Source: an uncultured Collinsella sp.
Lineage (GTDB): Bacteria; Actinomycetota; Coriobacteriia; Coriobacteriales; Coriobacteriaceae
Direction: 5' to 3'
DNA length: 64,000 nt
NCBI GenBank assembly: GCA_959028445.1
Contig: CAUFRY010000003.1
Coordinates: 1-64,000 of the forward strand
Shown here: in pieces, positions 51,066 through 59,997 of the stretch
Numbering within the stretch: position 1 is the first letter of the stretch
How the letters are laid out: each line of letters begins with the position of its first letter
Made by a program: the position numbers and the translations under genes
Notes under the pieces: generated by a model
Seen by the model: only the letters and a program-made list of their open reading frames with translations
What the model was told of the DNA's origin: nothing
Database searches by the model: none

Positions 51066-51854
51066 ATGACCGAAGCCGCTGTTGAAACCTACGACACCAC
51101 GACTAGAGGCGCCGCCTCGATGGCAGCCTATCGCGCCGTTCGCATCCTGCAACTATTAAGCGAAAACACCGGCGAGGACAAGGCCATGCTTTCCGATGAG
51201 TTGATCCGGCGCCTCTCCCATCCCGACGACCCCGCCCGCATGCCCATCTCGGCGGCGCGGCGCAGCATCTACACCGCCATCTCCGCGCTTCGCCATGCCG
51301 GATACGAAATTGAGTACAAACGCGGCGTGGGCTACAAACTTCTTACCCGCCCGCTCACCGATGAAGAGATCATCCGGCTCCACGGTATGGTCATGCGCAA
51401 CCGCTCCACGCCTATCGCTATCCGCAAGAGCATGGCGCAGCACTTAGTTGCCATGGCGAGTGCCGACGTTCGCGGCTACCTCGATACACCCGAACCCGTT
51501 CCGAGCGCAGGCAGCAAGGCTACCAAGGCAACACGCACGCCCATCAAGCGCATCGACACGTGCGAGCTCGTCGAGCAGGCCATCGACCATGGAACCACGG
51601 TGAGTTTTGATATTTCGAGCGTCACGGCACGTGGCGAAACCGAAGTAGCACGGATGACACTCCGCCCCTTTGCCATCAGGCAGCGCGATGGCATCTCGTA
51701 TTTGCTGGGAACGGTCTATGACGCCCGAGGTGCCGATGACACGCTGCGCACCGTAGAGATTGGCCGCATGAGAAACGTCACCACACGTCTCCTCGACGGC
51801 AAGAAGCTCTTCGCCGCCCTCGACGAGGAGGACGACGCCTCCTCCGCCGCATAA
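51066..51854 (+). CDS. HTH transcriptional regulator, WYL-like
   Basis: 262 aa with start at 51066 (MTEAAVETYD), about 9 nt after AAAGGA. The N-terminal part (about 20-95) looks like a winged helix: ISAARRSIYTAISALRHAGY and then EIEYKRGVGYKLL. The C-terminal part (about 165-250), with MTLRPFAIRQRDGISYLLGT, resembles a WYL ligand-binding domain. Such proteins often sense nucleic-acid-related ligands. It is 160 nt upstream of an ABC importer operon and could control it (inference). Confidence 0.75.
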   Translation: MTEAAVETYDTTTRGAASMAAYRAVRILQLLSENTGEDKAMLSDELIRRLSHPDDPARMPISAARRSIYTAISALRHAGYEIEYKRGVGYKLLTRPLTDEEIIRLHGMVMRNRSTPIAIRKSMAQHLVAMASADVRGYLDTPEPVPSAGSKATKATRTPIKRIDTCELVEQAIDHGTTVSFDISSVTARGETEVARMTLRPFAIRQRDGISYLLGTVYDARGADDTLRTVEIGRMRNVTTRLLDGKKLFAALDEEDDASSAA

Positions 51855-52014
51855 GACCCTCCGCCGCCCATTCGACTACCCGTACCGCCCATCCGATTCT
51901 GTATTAAAAAACCCGCCAGGCTGTTGTAAAAATGGACATCAGCGCTACTATAGTTCCACTTGCACTTTGTCCCAGTGCAGTGTTTCCAGCCATTTTTATA
52001 CTGGGGGTAATGAT
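51855..52014 (+). promoter_or_regulatory. Control region of the ABC importer operon
   Basis: Candidate TTGTAA (about 51923) and TATAGT (about 51948) form a weak promoter. Just after it, TGCACTTTGTCCCAGTGCA (51960-51978) is a 6-bp-stem inverted repeat that could be an operator. No T-box features (no AGGGTGG-like antiterminator sequence, no long leader) are seen. Confidence 0.35.
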
Positions 52015-52995
52015 ATGAAGGACATCACCATCAGTCGCAGGAGCCTTCTGGTCTCCGCCGGCCTGCTCGCGCTCGCCCCGCTCGCCGGATGCGGCGGCAA
52101 CTCTGGTTCCGGCTCTGCTGCCGCCGGTTCCGACTACACCATCGGCGTTCTGCAACTCACCGAGCATTCCGCACTCGATGCCGCCAACGACGGCTTTGTC
52201 AAGGCCATCAAGGAGAGCGGCCTTAAGGTCAAGATCGACCAGAAGAACGCCCAGAACGACCAGTCCACGTGTAAGTCCATTGCCGACAAGTTTGTGGGCG
52301 ACAACGTCAACCTGATTTATGCCATCGCCACGCCCGCCGCGCAGGCTGCCGCCGGCGCCACGGCCGATATCCCCATCGTGGGCTGCGCCATCACCGACTA
52401 CGCCGCCTCCGGCCTGGTCCAGGACAACGACAAGCCCGGCACCAACGTCACGGGCGCTTCCGACCTCACCCCGGTCGCCGAGCAGCTCGAGATGATGCAG
52501 AAGGTCCTGCCCGACGTTAAAAAGGTCGGCCTGCTCTACTGCACCGCCGAGTCCAACTCCGACGTCCAGATCAAGGCCGCCAAGAAGGAACTCGACAAGC
52601 TGGGCCTCGAGTACACTGACTTCACCGTCTCGAGCTCCAACGAGATTCAGTCCGTCGTCGAATCTGCCGTGGGCAAGGTCGACGCGCTGTACTCCCCCAC
52701 CGACAACACCATCGCCGCGGGTGCCTCGCAGGTCGGCCAGATCTGCAAGGAGAACAAGCTCCCCTTCGTGACTGGCGAGGAGGGTATGTGCATGGCCGGC
52801 GGCCTGTTCACCCTCTCCATCAATTACGAGGATCTGGGCTACGCCGCGGGCGAGATGGCCGTCAAGATTCTGAAGGGCGAGGCCAAGCCCGAAGACATGC
52901 CTATCAAGCACCTCTCGAGCAAGGACCTGGTCGTCGTCAAGAACGACGAAATGGCCGAGGCCCTGGGCATCGACCTTTCCGCTCTGGACGCGTAA
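52015..52995 (+). CDS. ABC transporter substrate-binding lipoprotein
   Basis: 326 aa with start at 52015 (MKDITISRRSLLVSAG), after GGGGGT. The signal has a twin-arginine-like SRRSLL and a lipobox LAGC, so it is a membrane-anchored lipoprotein. The mature part resembles the PF04392-type binding proteins (TrpX-like): VGLLYCTAESNSDVQIKAAK and APADNT-like SPTDNTIAAG. In streptococci such systems import tryptophan; the ligand here is not established. It leads the binding protein, permease and ATPase operon. Confidence 0.88.
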   Translation: MKDITISRRSLLVSAGLLALAPLAGCGGNSGSGSAAAGSDYTIGVLQLTEHSALDAANDGFVKAIKESGLKVKIDQKNAQNDQSTCKSIADKFVGDNVNLIYAIATPAAQAAAGATADIPIVGCAITDYAASGLVQDNDKPGTNVTGASDLTPVAEQLEMMQKVLPDVKKVGLLYCTAESNSDVQIKAAKKELDKLGLEYTDFTVSSSNEIQSVVESAVGKVDALYSPTDNTIAAGASQVGQICKENKLPFVTGEEGMCMAGGLFTLSINYEDLGYAAGEMAVKILKGEAKPEDMPIKHLSSKDLVVVKNDEMAEALGIDLSALDA

Positions 52996-53198
52996 TGCTA
53001 TACGCGGCATGCGTCTAGAGCCCGTGCTCGCGCTTTAGCTGCGTTATTCAATATCTGAGCCACAGGGGCGGGCGCTGTAGACCGGCGTCCGCCCTGCTTG
53101 TTTCAGGTAAAACAAAACGTCTGTCCGCAGCTCTTCTATGCATTGTTACCGCTATTATGGTGAATCACGTGTCCACCCTATCCTAGGAGGTATGAAGC

Positions 53199-54122
53199 AT
53201 GCTCATTGCATTGCAGGGCGCCGTTTCGCAGGGCGTCCTCTGGGGCATTATGGTGCTTGGCGTGTTTATCACGTTCCGCCTGCTCGACATTCCCGATATG
53301 ACCTGCGACGGCAGCTTTGCCCTCGGCGGCTGCGTCTGCGCTGTGCTCATCGTCAATAACAACGTCGATCCGTTGCTCGCCGTGCTGGCCGGTATGTGCG
53401 CCGGCGCCATCGCGGGCGCCGTCACGGGCATTTTGACCACCGTCTTTGAGATTCCCGCGATCCTCGCCGGAATCCTCACCCAGATCAGCCTGTGGTCCAT
53501 CAACCTGCGCATCATGGGCAAATCCAATACGCCCATCCTTGCCAAGGGCACCATCTTCTCGTCTGTCAGCAACATGACGGGCCTGCCGCAGTCCACCGTC
53601 GCCATCATCCTGGGCATCTTGCTCGCTGTGGCTATCGTCGCCATCCTGTATTGGTTCTTTGGCACCGAGATCGGCTCGGCACTGCGCGCCACCGGCAACA
53701 ACGAATACATGATCCGCGCTCTGGGCGTCAACACCAACTCCACCAAGATGATCGCCCTCGTGCTCTCCAACGCCCTCATTGGCCTTTCGGGCGCGCTCAT
53801 CTGCCAGAGCCAGAAGTACGCCGACATTGGCATGGGCACTGGTGCCATCGTTATCGGTCTTGCCGCCATTGTTATCGGCGAGGTGCTCGGCCGCCTGCTG
53901 CCCGGCGGTCTCACGCAGTTTAGTGTCCGTCTTGCCTCCGCCGTTTTTGGCTCCGTAGTGTACTTCCTTATCCGCGCCATCGTGCTGCAGTTGGGCATGG
54001 ACGCCAACGACATGAAGCTGCTCTCCGCCGTAATCGTCGCCGTGGCCCTGTGCGTGCCCGTGGTTTGGGAGCGCTATAAGCTCCGCAGCTCCTACACGAA
54101 GGGGGATGAGGCAGATGCTTAA
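53199..54122 (+). CDS. ABC transporter permease (branched-chain/TrpY type)
   Basis: 307 aa, eight to nine hydrophobic helices, BPD_transp_2-like. After AGGAGG, it starts MLIALQGAVSQGVLWGIM. The cytoplasmic coupling region is around GSALRATGNNEYMIRALGVN, a hallmark of this permease group. About 200 nt separate it from the binding-protein gene; no terminator is seen there. Its 3' end overlaps the ATPase gene by 8 nt. Confidence 0.9.
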   Translation: MLIALQGAVSQGVLWGIMVLGVFITFRLLDIPDMTCDGSFALGGCVCAVLIVNNNVDPLLAVLAGMCAGAIAGAVTGILTTVFEIPAILAGILTQISLWSINLRIMGKSNTPILAKGTIFSSVSNMTGLPQSTVAIILGILLAVAIVAILYWFFGTEIGSALRATGNNEYMIRALGVNTNSTKMIALVLSNALIGLSGALICQSQKYADIGMGTGAIVIGLAAIVIGEVLGRLLPGGLTQFSVRLASAVFGSVVYFLIRAIVLQLGMDANDMKLLSAVIVAVALCVPVVWERYKLRSSYTKGDEADA

Positions 54123-54909
54123 GCTCTCACACGTCAAGAAGACCTTTAACAAGGGCACCGTCACCGAGAAGCGTGCTCTTACCGGCGTCGACCTTACCCT
54201 CAACGATGGCGACTTTGTAACCGTGATCGGCGGCAATGGCGCCGGCAAGTCCACGCTGCTCAACATGATCGCCGGCGTGTACCCGCTCGATTCGGGCGTT
54301 ATTGAGCTCGACGGCACCGACATCTCGCGCCTGAGCGAGTCGCAGCGCGCCAAGTACCTGGGCCGCGTGTTTCAGGACCCCATGCGCGGTACCGCTGCCG
54401 ACATGCAAATCGCCGAGAACCTGGCCCTCGCCAAGCGTCGCGGCCAGCGTCGCGGCCTTTCGTGGGGCGTCACCAAGGCCGAGAAAGATGAGTACGTTGA
54501 GCTGCTCAAGCGCCTGGACCTTGGTCTGGACACGCGTCTCAACGCCAAGGTCGGCCTGCTCTCGGGCGGCCAGCGCCAGGCACTCACCCTGCTCATGGCC
54601 ACGCTCACCAAGCCACGCCTGCTGCTGCTCGACGAGCACACCGCGGCCCTCGACCCCAAGACGGCCTCTAAGGTGCTCAATCTGACCGAGGAGATCGTCG
54701 ACGAGAACCACCTCACCACGCTCATGGTCACGCATAACATGAACGACGCTATCCGTCTGGGCAACCGTCTGATCATGATGCACGAAGGCCACGTGATCTA
54801 CGACGTGGCGGGCGATGAGAAGAAGTCGCTCACCGTAGCCGACCTGCTGCAGAAGTTCGAGGAGGTCTCGGGCGGCGAGCTCGCCAACGACCGCATGCTG
54901 CTAAGCTAA
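54115..54909 (+). CDS. ABC transporter ATP-binding protein
   Basis: 264 aa from ATG 54115 (MLKLSHVKKTF), with GGGGGA and GAGG upstream; ATG 54106 lacks a spaced site. Walker A GGNGAGKST, Q-loop VFQDP, signature LSGGQRQALTLL, Walker B LLLLDEHTAALDP and the H-loop in MVTHNM. Energises the permease encoded upstream. Its TAA stop runs directly into a GGGACAGG-loop hairpin. Confidence 0.94.
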   Translation: MLKLSHVKKTFNKGTVTEKRALTGVDLTLNDGDFVTVIGGNGAGKSTLLNMIAGVYPLDSGVIELDGTDISRLSESQRAKYLGRVFQDPMRGTAADMQIAENLALAKRRGQRRGLSWGVTKAEKDEYVELLKRLDLGLDTRLNAKVGLLSGGQRQALTLLMATLTKPRLLLLDEHTAALDPKTASKVLNLTEEIVDENHLTTLMVTHNMNDAIRLGNRLIMMHEGHVIYDVAGDEKKSLTVADLLQKFEEVSGGELANDRMLLS

Positions 54910-55002
54910 ACCTACCAAAAAGGGACAGGTTTATTTTGGCAGGTTTTATCTGCGCAAACGTCAAAACCGCCGCTAAGGGACAGGCGCCCTTGCGGCGGTT
55001 TT
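54908..55002 (+). repeat. Two consecutive GGGACAGG-loop hairpins
   Basis: The first, AAACCTACCAAAA/TTTTGGCAGGTTT (54908-54947), starts inside the stop codon of the ATPase gene. The second, AAAACCGCCGC/GCGGCGGTTTT (54963-55002), follows at once. Both loops contain AGGGACAGG. Stems differ, loop is kept. Both end in T-runs and should work as terminators. Confidence 0.88.
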
Positions 55003-55066
55003 CGCATATTATGTCGATAATCCGATATTCAACCAGACATTCTGGCTAAGGACTAAGGAAACTGCC

Positions 55067-57091
55067 ATGAAAAGACTCCCCCGCCTTGCGTTAGCCGCCG
55101 CGTTGTTTGCCGGCGCGCTCGCAGGCATCCCAAGCCTCGCTTTCGCGGGGAACCTGCCCGCCGCTATTGACGGCTCCGTGGCCGTCATGCACACCAACGA
55201 CATCCACGGCAGCTACAAGTACAGCTACAACGCAAGCAAGGGCACCGGCACTGTGGGCTTTGATGGACTGGCGGTTCTCTATAGCGCCCAAAACAGCGCC
55301 CCCGATCTTTTGCTCGATGCGGGCGACACCTTCCACGGGCAGTCCTTCGCCACCATGAGCGAGGGCAAGAGCATCGCCGAGCTCATGGACACCTTCTATG
55401 TAGACGGCTACGACGCGACCACGCCGGGCAACCACGACTGGAGCTACGGCGAGGACAAGCTCCGCACCATGACCGGCTACAGCACCACCGGCACGCCCTT
55501 CGCCATGCTCTGCGCGAACGCGAAGTCTACGAGCGGCGTATGGAGCTCGAGCATCACGAAGACGCTCGATCGCACCTGGGAGGATAGCGAGGATCACTCC
55601 ACATTCGACTACAAACTCAAGGTCGGCGTCGTGGGCGCCATGGATGAGTCGCTGGGATCCTCGCTGCGCGCGGACCTGGTCGCGGGCACGTCGTTCTCGA
55701 GTGCCACGAACGCCATCAATACCGAGGCAGAGCAGCTGCGCAAGGAGGGCTGCAACGTTGTCGTCTGTATCGCGCATACGCTCAACGCCAAGACCTTTGC
55801 CACACGGCTCCGTGGCATCGATGCCCTTATCGCAGGCCACGAGCACATCAACCTTAACGAGAAGGTGACGGGAGCCGACGGCAAGACGATCCACGTTGTC
55901 GAGGCAGGCAGCGCCTTTGCCGAGGTGGGGCTGCTTTCCATTCCGTACAAGTACGACACCAATGGCACCGAGACGACCGACGATGACACGGTCACGGTCC
56001 CTGCAGATGGCAGCGACGAGAAGCTCTACACCGCCAAGAACGTCAACGACCTTTTGGCAGACCCCGACAAGGGCTCCGACTACCAAAGCTGCCTTGAAGC
56101 CGTCCGCAACAAGATCAAGCCGCTCGACGAGGCCTTTGAAAACGAATCGAACAAGGTGCTCGGCACATCCACCACCAACTATTTCTACGGCGAGGACGCC
56201 GCAGGCACGCATGGTTGGGAAATGGTGCGCACCACCGATTTCCGCCCCAGCAACCCGGGCGACACCACCAAAGCCCAGACCATCGGCCACGTGATTTGCG
56301 GCTCCTATCTTGCCTTGACGGGCGCAGACCTTGCTATCGAAAACGCTGGCGGCATCCGCGGCGGCATCGCGGCGGGCAACGTGACCGCCGGCAACGTCAT
56401 CGCCATCTCGCCCTACGGCAACACCGTGGAGACCTGGACCATGACCGGCGCGGACTTCCTCGCAGCGCTCGAGCACTCGCTACAAATCAACGACGATTGC
56501 AACGACAGCTACGAGCTTCAGAAGGCTTATGTGGCGGCCGGTCACACCGAGCAGGAGGCGCAAGACAAGTACAAGTGGCGCGATGACTCTGGCAGCGTTC
56601 TCTCCTTTGGCGGCATCAACGTGACGATTGATTGGACGCAGCCCGAAGGCAAGCGCATTGTGAGTGCCACGCTCACCAAAGACGGCAGCACGCTCGATCC
56701 CACCAAGACCTATACCGTCGCCACCAACAACTACATCATCACCAACACAACCGACTTCCCCACCTTCGCAAACGCCACCAAGCACACCGAGTGGGGTACC
56801 TGCGAGTCAGCCCTAAGGGCGCTGATCGGGCAGAACAGCTGGGAGAGCAAGATGGCCTCGCTCGCGGGCACCATCAGCTTTGGCTCCGCTGCCGTGGACC
56901 CCACGCCCACACCGGCCCCGACGCCTAAGCCCTCGCCTAAGACGGACACGACGACCACGAAGGTCATCACCAAGAAGACGACCGGTAAGCTCGCCGCAAC
57001 GGGAGACCACACGCTGGCAGTAGTTGGCGCGTGCCTTATCGGCGGCATCATCGTCATCATCCTCGGCATTATCTGGAAACGTCGACGCTAA
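55067..57091 (+). CDS. Cell-wall-anchored 5'-nucleotidase / 2',3'-cyclic phosphodiesterase family protein
   Basis: 674 aa secreted protein. Signal peptide about 1-27. Calcineurin-like metallophosphatase domain with MHTNDIHG (41-48), LLDAGDTFHG, TTPGNHDW and AGHEHINL. C-terminal 5'-nucleotidase substrate domain with NAGGIRGGIAAG. A Pro/Thr-rich spacer precedes a sortase-type signal, LAATGD near 642, hydrophobic helix, KRRR tail. LAATG is an unusual variant of LPxTG. It would hydrolyse extracellular nucleotides, supplying nucleosides and phosphate. Confidence 0.93.
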   Translation: MKRLPRLALAAALFAGALAGIPSLAFAGNLPAAIDGSVAVMHTNDIHGSYKYSYNASKGTGTVGFDGLAVLYSAQNSAPDLLLDAGDTFHGQSFATMSEGKSIAELMDTFYVDGYDATTPGNHDWSYGEDKLRTMTGYSTTGTPFAMLCANAKSTSGVWSSSITKTLDRTWEDSEDHSTFDYKLKVGVVGAMDESLGSSLRADLVAGTSFSSATNAINTEAEQLRKEGCNVVVCIAHTLNAKTFATRLRGIDALIAGHEHINLNEKVTGADGKTIHVVEAGSAFAEVGLLSIPYKYDTNGTETTDDDTVTVPADGSDEKLYTAKNVNDLLADPDKGSDYQSCLEAVRNKIKPLDEAFENESNKVLGTSTTNYFYGEDAAGTHGWEMVRTTDFRPSNPGDTTKAQTIGHVICGSYLALTGADLAIENAGGIRGGIAAGNVTAGNVIAISPYGNTVETWTMTGADFLAALEHSLQINDDCNDSYELQKAYVAAGHTEQEAQDKYKWRDDSGSVLSFGGINVTIDWTQPEGKRIVSATLTKDGSTLDPTKTYTVATNNYIITNTTDFPTFANATKHTEWGTCESALRALIGQNSWESKMASLAGTISFGSAAVDPTPTPAPTPKPSPKTDTTTTKVITKKTTGKLAATGDHTLAVVGACLIGGIIVIILGIIWKRRR

Positions 57092-57144
57092 GCTACACCG
57101 CCGGGCCTTGCAGCCCCGCCGCGTAAACCTTATATCGAGCACAG

Positions 57145-57177
57145 AAGCCCGTCCGAATTTGATCGGACGGGCTTCTT
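57145..57177 (+). terminator. Terminator after the nucleotidase gene
   Basis: AAGCCCGTCCGA/TCGGACGGGCTT hairpin followed by CTT. The T-run is short, so termination may be partial. Confidence 0.7.
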
Positions 57178-57220
57178 GGTGGGTATCATGGTTGGACGAT
57201 CATTAGGAGGTTTTCCCTAC

Positions 57221-57988
57221 ATGGAATTGTTTGAGCCGATTCTTCATTTCTTTGAGCAACGGTGGGTCCACAACATCATCTGGGCCGTCATCTTGGCGAT
57301 AGGCACCGCCGTCGCCGCCAAGGTCGTATCCAAGACCCTGAACCATCTGCTTAACCGAGACGATAACCCGCTTCCGGCATCGAGTATCTTCATCAACATC
57401 GCGCGCGCCGTCATCTGGATGATTGGCGGCAGCTTTATCCTCGACAACTGCTTTGGCATTAACGCAAACGCGCTCGTCGCCGCTCTTGGCGTCGGCGGCA
57501 TCGCCATCTCGCTCGGCTTTCAGGACACGCTGTCAAACCTTATCGGCGGCATGCAAGTGACCTTTATGGGCATCATCAAACCCGGCGACAATATCGAGGT
57601 CGGCGGCGTATCCGGCGTGGTCCAAGACATCACTTGGCGCCATACAACGATTGAGGATGCCTGTGGACAGACCATCATTGTGCCCAACTCCAACATCTCC
57701 AAGAACACGCTCGTGCATTTGATGCCCTTTGGGCGCGTGGCCGTGCCCGTTGCCGTAAAGGACACGTCCAAGTGGGCTTCCCTTGACGCGCTGGCAGACG
57801 AGCTCACCGATGCCACCAAGGCCGCCGTGCTTCCCATCTCGGGCTTTGACAAGGAGCCTTACGTACTCTTTAGCGAGATCGGCGACTTTGGCATCAAGGG
57901 CAAGATCATCTTTATCGTCAGCGACGACAGCACTACTTTCACGGCAGCCGACGCCTGCATCCGCGCCATCGCCCCCATCATCGCCTAA
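57221..57988 (+). CDS. MscS-family mechanosensitive channel
   Basis: 255 aa with start at 57221 (MELFEPILHFFEQ), after TTAGGAGG. Three N-terminal helices; the pore-lining one is ALVAALGVGGIAISLGFQD (about 85-103), followed by the beta domain (NIEVGGVSGVVQDITWRHTT) and a C-terminal alpha/beta domain. Releases solutes under hypo-osmotic shock. Short single-domain type. Its TAA stop runs into a GGGACAGG-like hairpin. Confidence 0.93.
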   Translation: MELFEPILHFFEQRWVHNIIWAVILAIGTAVAAKVVSKTLNHLLNRDDNPLPASSIFINIARAVIWMIGGSFILDNCFGINANALVAALGVGGIAISLGFQDTLSNLIGGMQVTFMGIIKPGDNIEVGGVSGVVQDITWRHTTIEDACGQTIIVPNSNISKNTLVHLMPFGRVAVPVAVKDTSKWASLDALADELTDATKAAVLPISGFDKEPYVLFSEIGDFGIKGKIIFIVSDDSTTFTAADACIRAIAPIIA

Positions 57989-58026
57989 ACCACCGCAAAG
58001 GGGTCAGGCATCTTTGTAGTGGTTTT
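57988..58026 (+). repeat. GGGACAGG-type hairpin after mscS
   Basis: AACCACCGCAAA/TTTGTAGTGGTT with loop GGGGTCAGGCATC, one base off the consensus loop. It starts on the last base of the mscS stop codon and ends TTTTC. Confidence 0.8.
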
Positions 58027-58080
58027 CATTCGTGGTACCATGGTTCATATAGTTGTTTAAACGACTAAGGGAGCAACATC

Positions 58081-59997
58081 ATGGAAGAGGCCTATCGTCA
58101 AGCACGCAAGCGCGGCGAGCAAGGACGTCGACGCGCCATTAGCCAAAGCGAGCATCCATACCTTACGGACCTCGACAGTTTGGTTGCTCAGCTCCCCTTA
58201 GGTCAGCGAGAGAATGTCGGCCTGCGGGATATTCCGCTCGAAATGGTCGTCGGCACGGTCACCAAGGGCCGTCAGTCCGCCTTTTCGTGTAACTTTATGC
58301 CCCTGCTTCCGTTTAGCACCGAGTTCGCCCGCAAGTGGTCCAACCTCTACGACATCCAGGTGACCGAGGGCTATCGCGACCCCGTCATCGTCACCGAGTT
58401 CATGCATCGGTTTTACGTCCAAGAGGGCAACAAGCGCGTCAGTGTCCTCAAATTCCTGGACGCCCCGACGGTTTCGGCCAAGGTCACCCGTCTCTACCCC
58501 GGCACATGGGATTCCGTCGAAAGCCGCCTGTACGGTGAGTTCTGCGCGTTTTGGCGCGTCTGCCCCCTATACGAGATCGAGTTCTCACGCGAGGGAAGCT
58601 ACGAGACGCTCGCCAAGATGCTCGGTCAGGACCTTATCGAAAAATGGCCGCAGAAAAAGGTCGACTACCTGCGCCACACCTTCTTACTCTTTAAGCGCGC
58701 CTACTTTCGCGCGGGCGGCGACCACCTGGACATTACGCCCGCCGACGCCATGCTCGTCTACCTCAATGTGTACAACCAGGACCGCCTGCTGGATACACCG
58801 ACGGATATCGTCGTAAACCGCCTGTGCAAGATCTGGCGCGAGCTGGTCATTGCCGGCAAAAATAACGAGGACAAGGTAGATCTTGTCGAAGCACCGAGCG
58901 TCGATGAGGAGGAGTCGCCCGCCAAGTCCACCTCCGGCGTGCTCAGCTTCTTTATGGGCAAGACCGTCTATTCGGCGGCCAACCCCCTGCGCATCGCCTT
59001 TATCCATGAGTTCCCCTGTGCGACGTCGAGCTGGGACAGCCTGCACGACCAAGGGCGTCAGTATCTCGATGAGCACTTTGGCGGTATCGTGCGCACCGAG
59101 GCGTTCGAGGACTGCCATGATCCGGACGCGTTCTACGCCGCCGTGGAAACGGCTGTCAAACATGGAGCAAACGTCATCTTCTCGACCTCGCACCGCCTGA
59201 TGGAATACACGCTCAGGGCTGCCGTTGAGTATCCCCGGGTTCGGTTCCTCAACTGCTCTATCGGTCTTCCCCATCAAAGCGTCCGTTCGTACTTTGGCAA
59301 GATGTACGAGGCCAAGTTCCTCCTGGGCGCCCTTGCCGCCAGCATGGCGGACAACCACCGCATCGGTTACCACGCGTCGGTCTTTGCCTCGGGCGCACTC
59401 AGCGAAATCAACGCCTTTGCGATTGGCGCCTCGCTGCTCGACCCCCGTGCGCAAATTATCCTGACCTGGGGCGATGTGCCTGCCGGTGGCCTTGCCGAGG
59501 CCATGTGCCGCGAAGGCGTGAGCGTCATGACCGGCGCCGACATGTCAAAGTCGCTCGAAGATCCCACGGCCTACGGACTTCACCGCCTGATCGATGGCAA
59601 GGTTGCCGGCATTGCCATGCCGGTGTGGAACTGGGGCCGATATTACGAGCTTATCGTGCGAACTCTGCTGCATGGTACCTGGGACGAGACCAGTGACGAC
59701 AGCCGGGTCCGCGCCGTCAACTACTGGTATGGCATGAGCTCGGGCGTTATCGATATTCGCTACGCTCCGGGCCTGCCCTATCAGACGCGCAAGCTTGTTC
59801 AGCTACTCCGCAATGGCATCGTCGAGGGCTCCATCAATCCATTTGGCGGCGAGCTCCATAGCCAAGACGGCGTGGTGCAGATCGAGGGCTTTCCCCCACT
59901 GCCGAGCACGCAAATCGTCGAGATGGACTGGTTGGCCGACAACGTGGTGGGCACCATTCCGCAGCCCAACGATGAGCCGAAGGTCCACGCCCTATGA
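58081..59997 (+). CDS. Cytoplasmic ParB-like / BMP (PnrA-like) substrate-binding fusion protein
   Basis: 638 aa, no signal peptide or lipobox. The N-terminal region (about 45-130) resembles a ParB/sulfiredoxin-type fold: IPLEMVVGT, then EGYRDPVIV and FYVQEGNKRVSVLKF. A middle helical linker (about 180-300) follows. From about 301 to 610 it has the BMP/PnrA fold normally found in extracytoplasmic nucleoside-binding lipoproteins (LRIAFIHEFP, HGANVIFSTS, GRYYELIVRTLL). It overlaps the next gene by 4 nt (ATGA), so the two act together. It may be an intracellular nucleoside sensor; that is inference. Confidence 0.72.
   Translation: MEEAYRQARKRGEQGRRRAISQSEHPYLTDLDSLVAQLPLGQRENVGLRDIPLEMVVGTVTKGRQSAFSCNFMPLLPFSTEFARKWSNLYDIQVTEGYRDPVIVTEFMHRFYVQEGNKRVSVLKFLDAPTVSAKVTRLYPGTWDSVESRLYGEFCAFWRVCPLYEIEFSREGSYETLAKMLGQDLIEKWPQKKVDYLRHTFLLFKRAYFRAGGDHLDITPADAMLVYLNVYNQDRLLDTPTDIVVNRLCKIWRELVIAGKNNEDKVDLVEAPSVDEEESPAKSTSGVLSFFMGKTVYSAANPLRIAFIHEFPCATSSWDSLHDQGRQYLDEHFGGIVRTEAFEDCHDPDAFYAAVETAVKHGANVIFSTSHRLMEYTLRAAVEYPRVRFLNCSIGLPHQSVRSYFGKMYEAKFLLGALAASMADNHRIGYHASVFASGALSEINAFAIGASLLDPRAQIILTWGDVPAGGLAEAMCREGVSVMTGADMSKSLEDPTAYGLHRLIDGKVAGIAMPVWNWGRYYELIVRTLLHGTWDETSDDSRVRAVNYWYGMSSGVIDIRYAPGLPYQTRKLVQLLRNGIVEGSINPFGGELHSQDGVVQIEGFPPLPSTQIVEMDWLADNVVGTIPQPNDEPKVHAL

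Noticed and set aside
51855..52014. T-box riboswitch before the Trp-type ABC importer
   Set aside because: The leader is too short and lacks the specifier hairpin and T-box core sequence.
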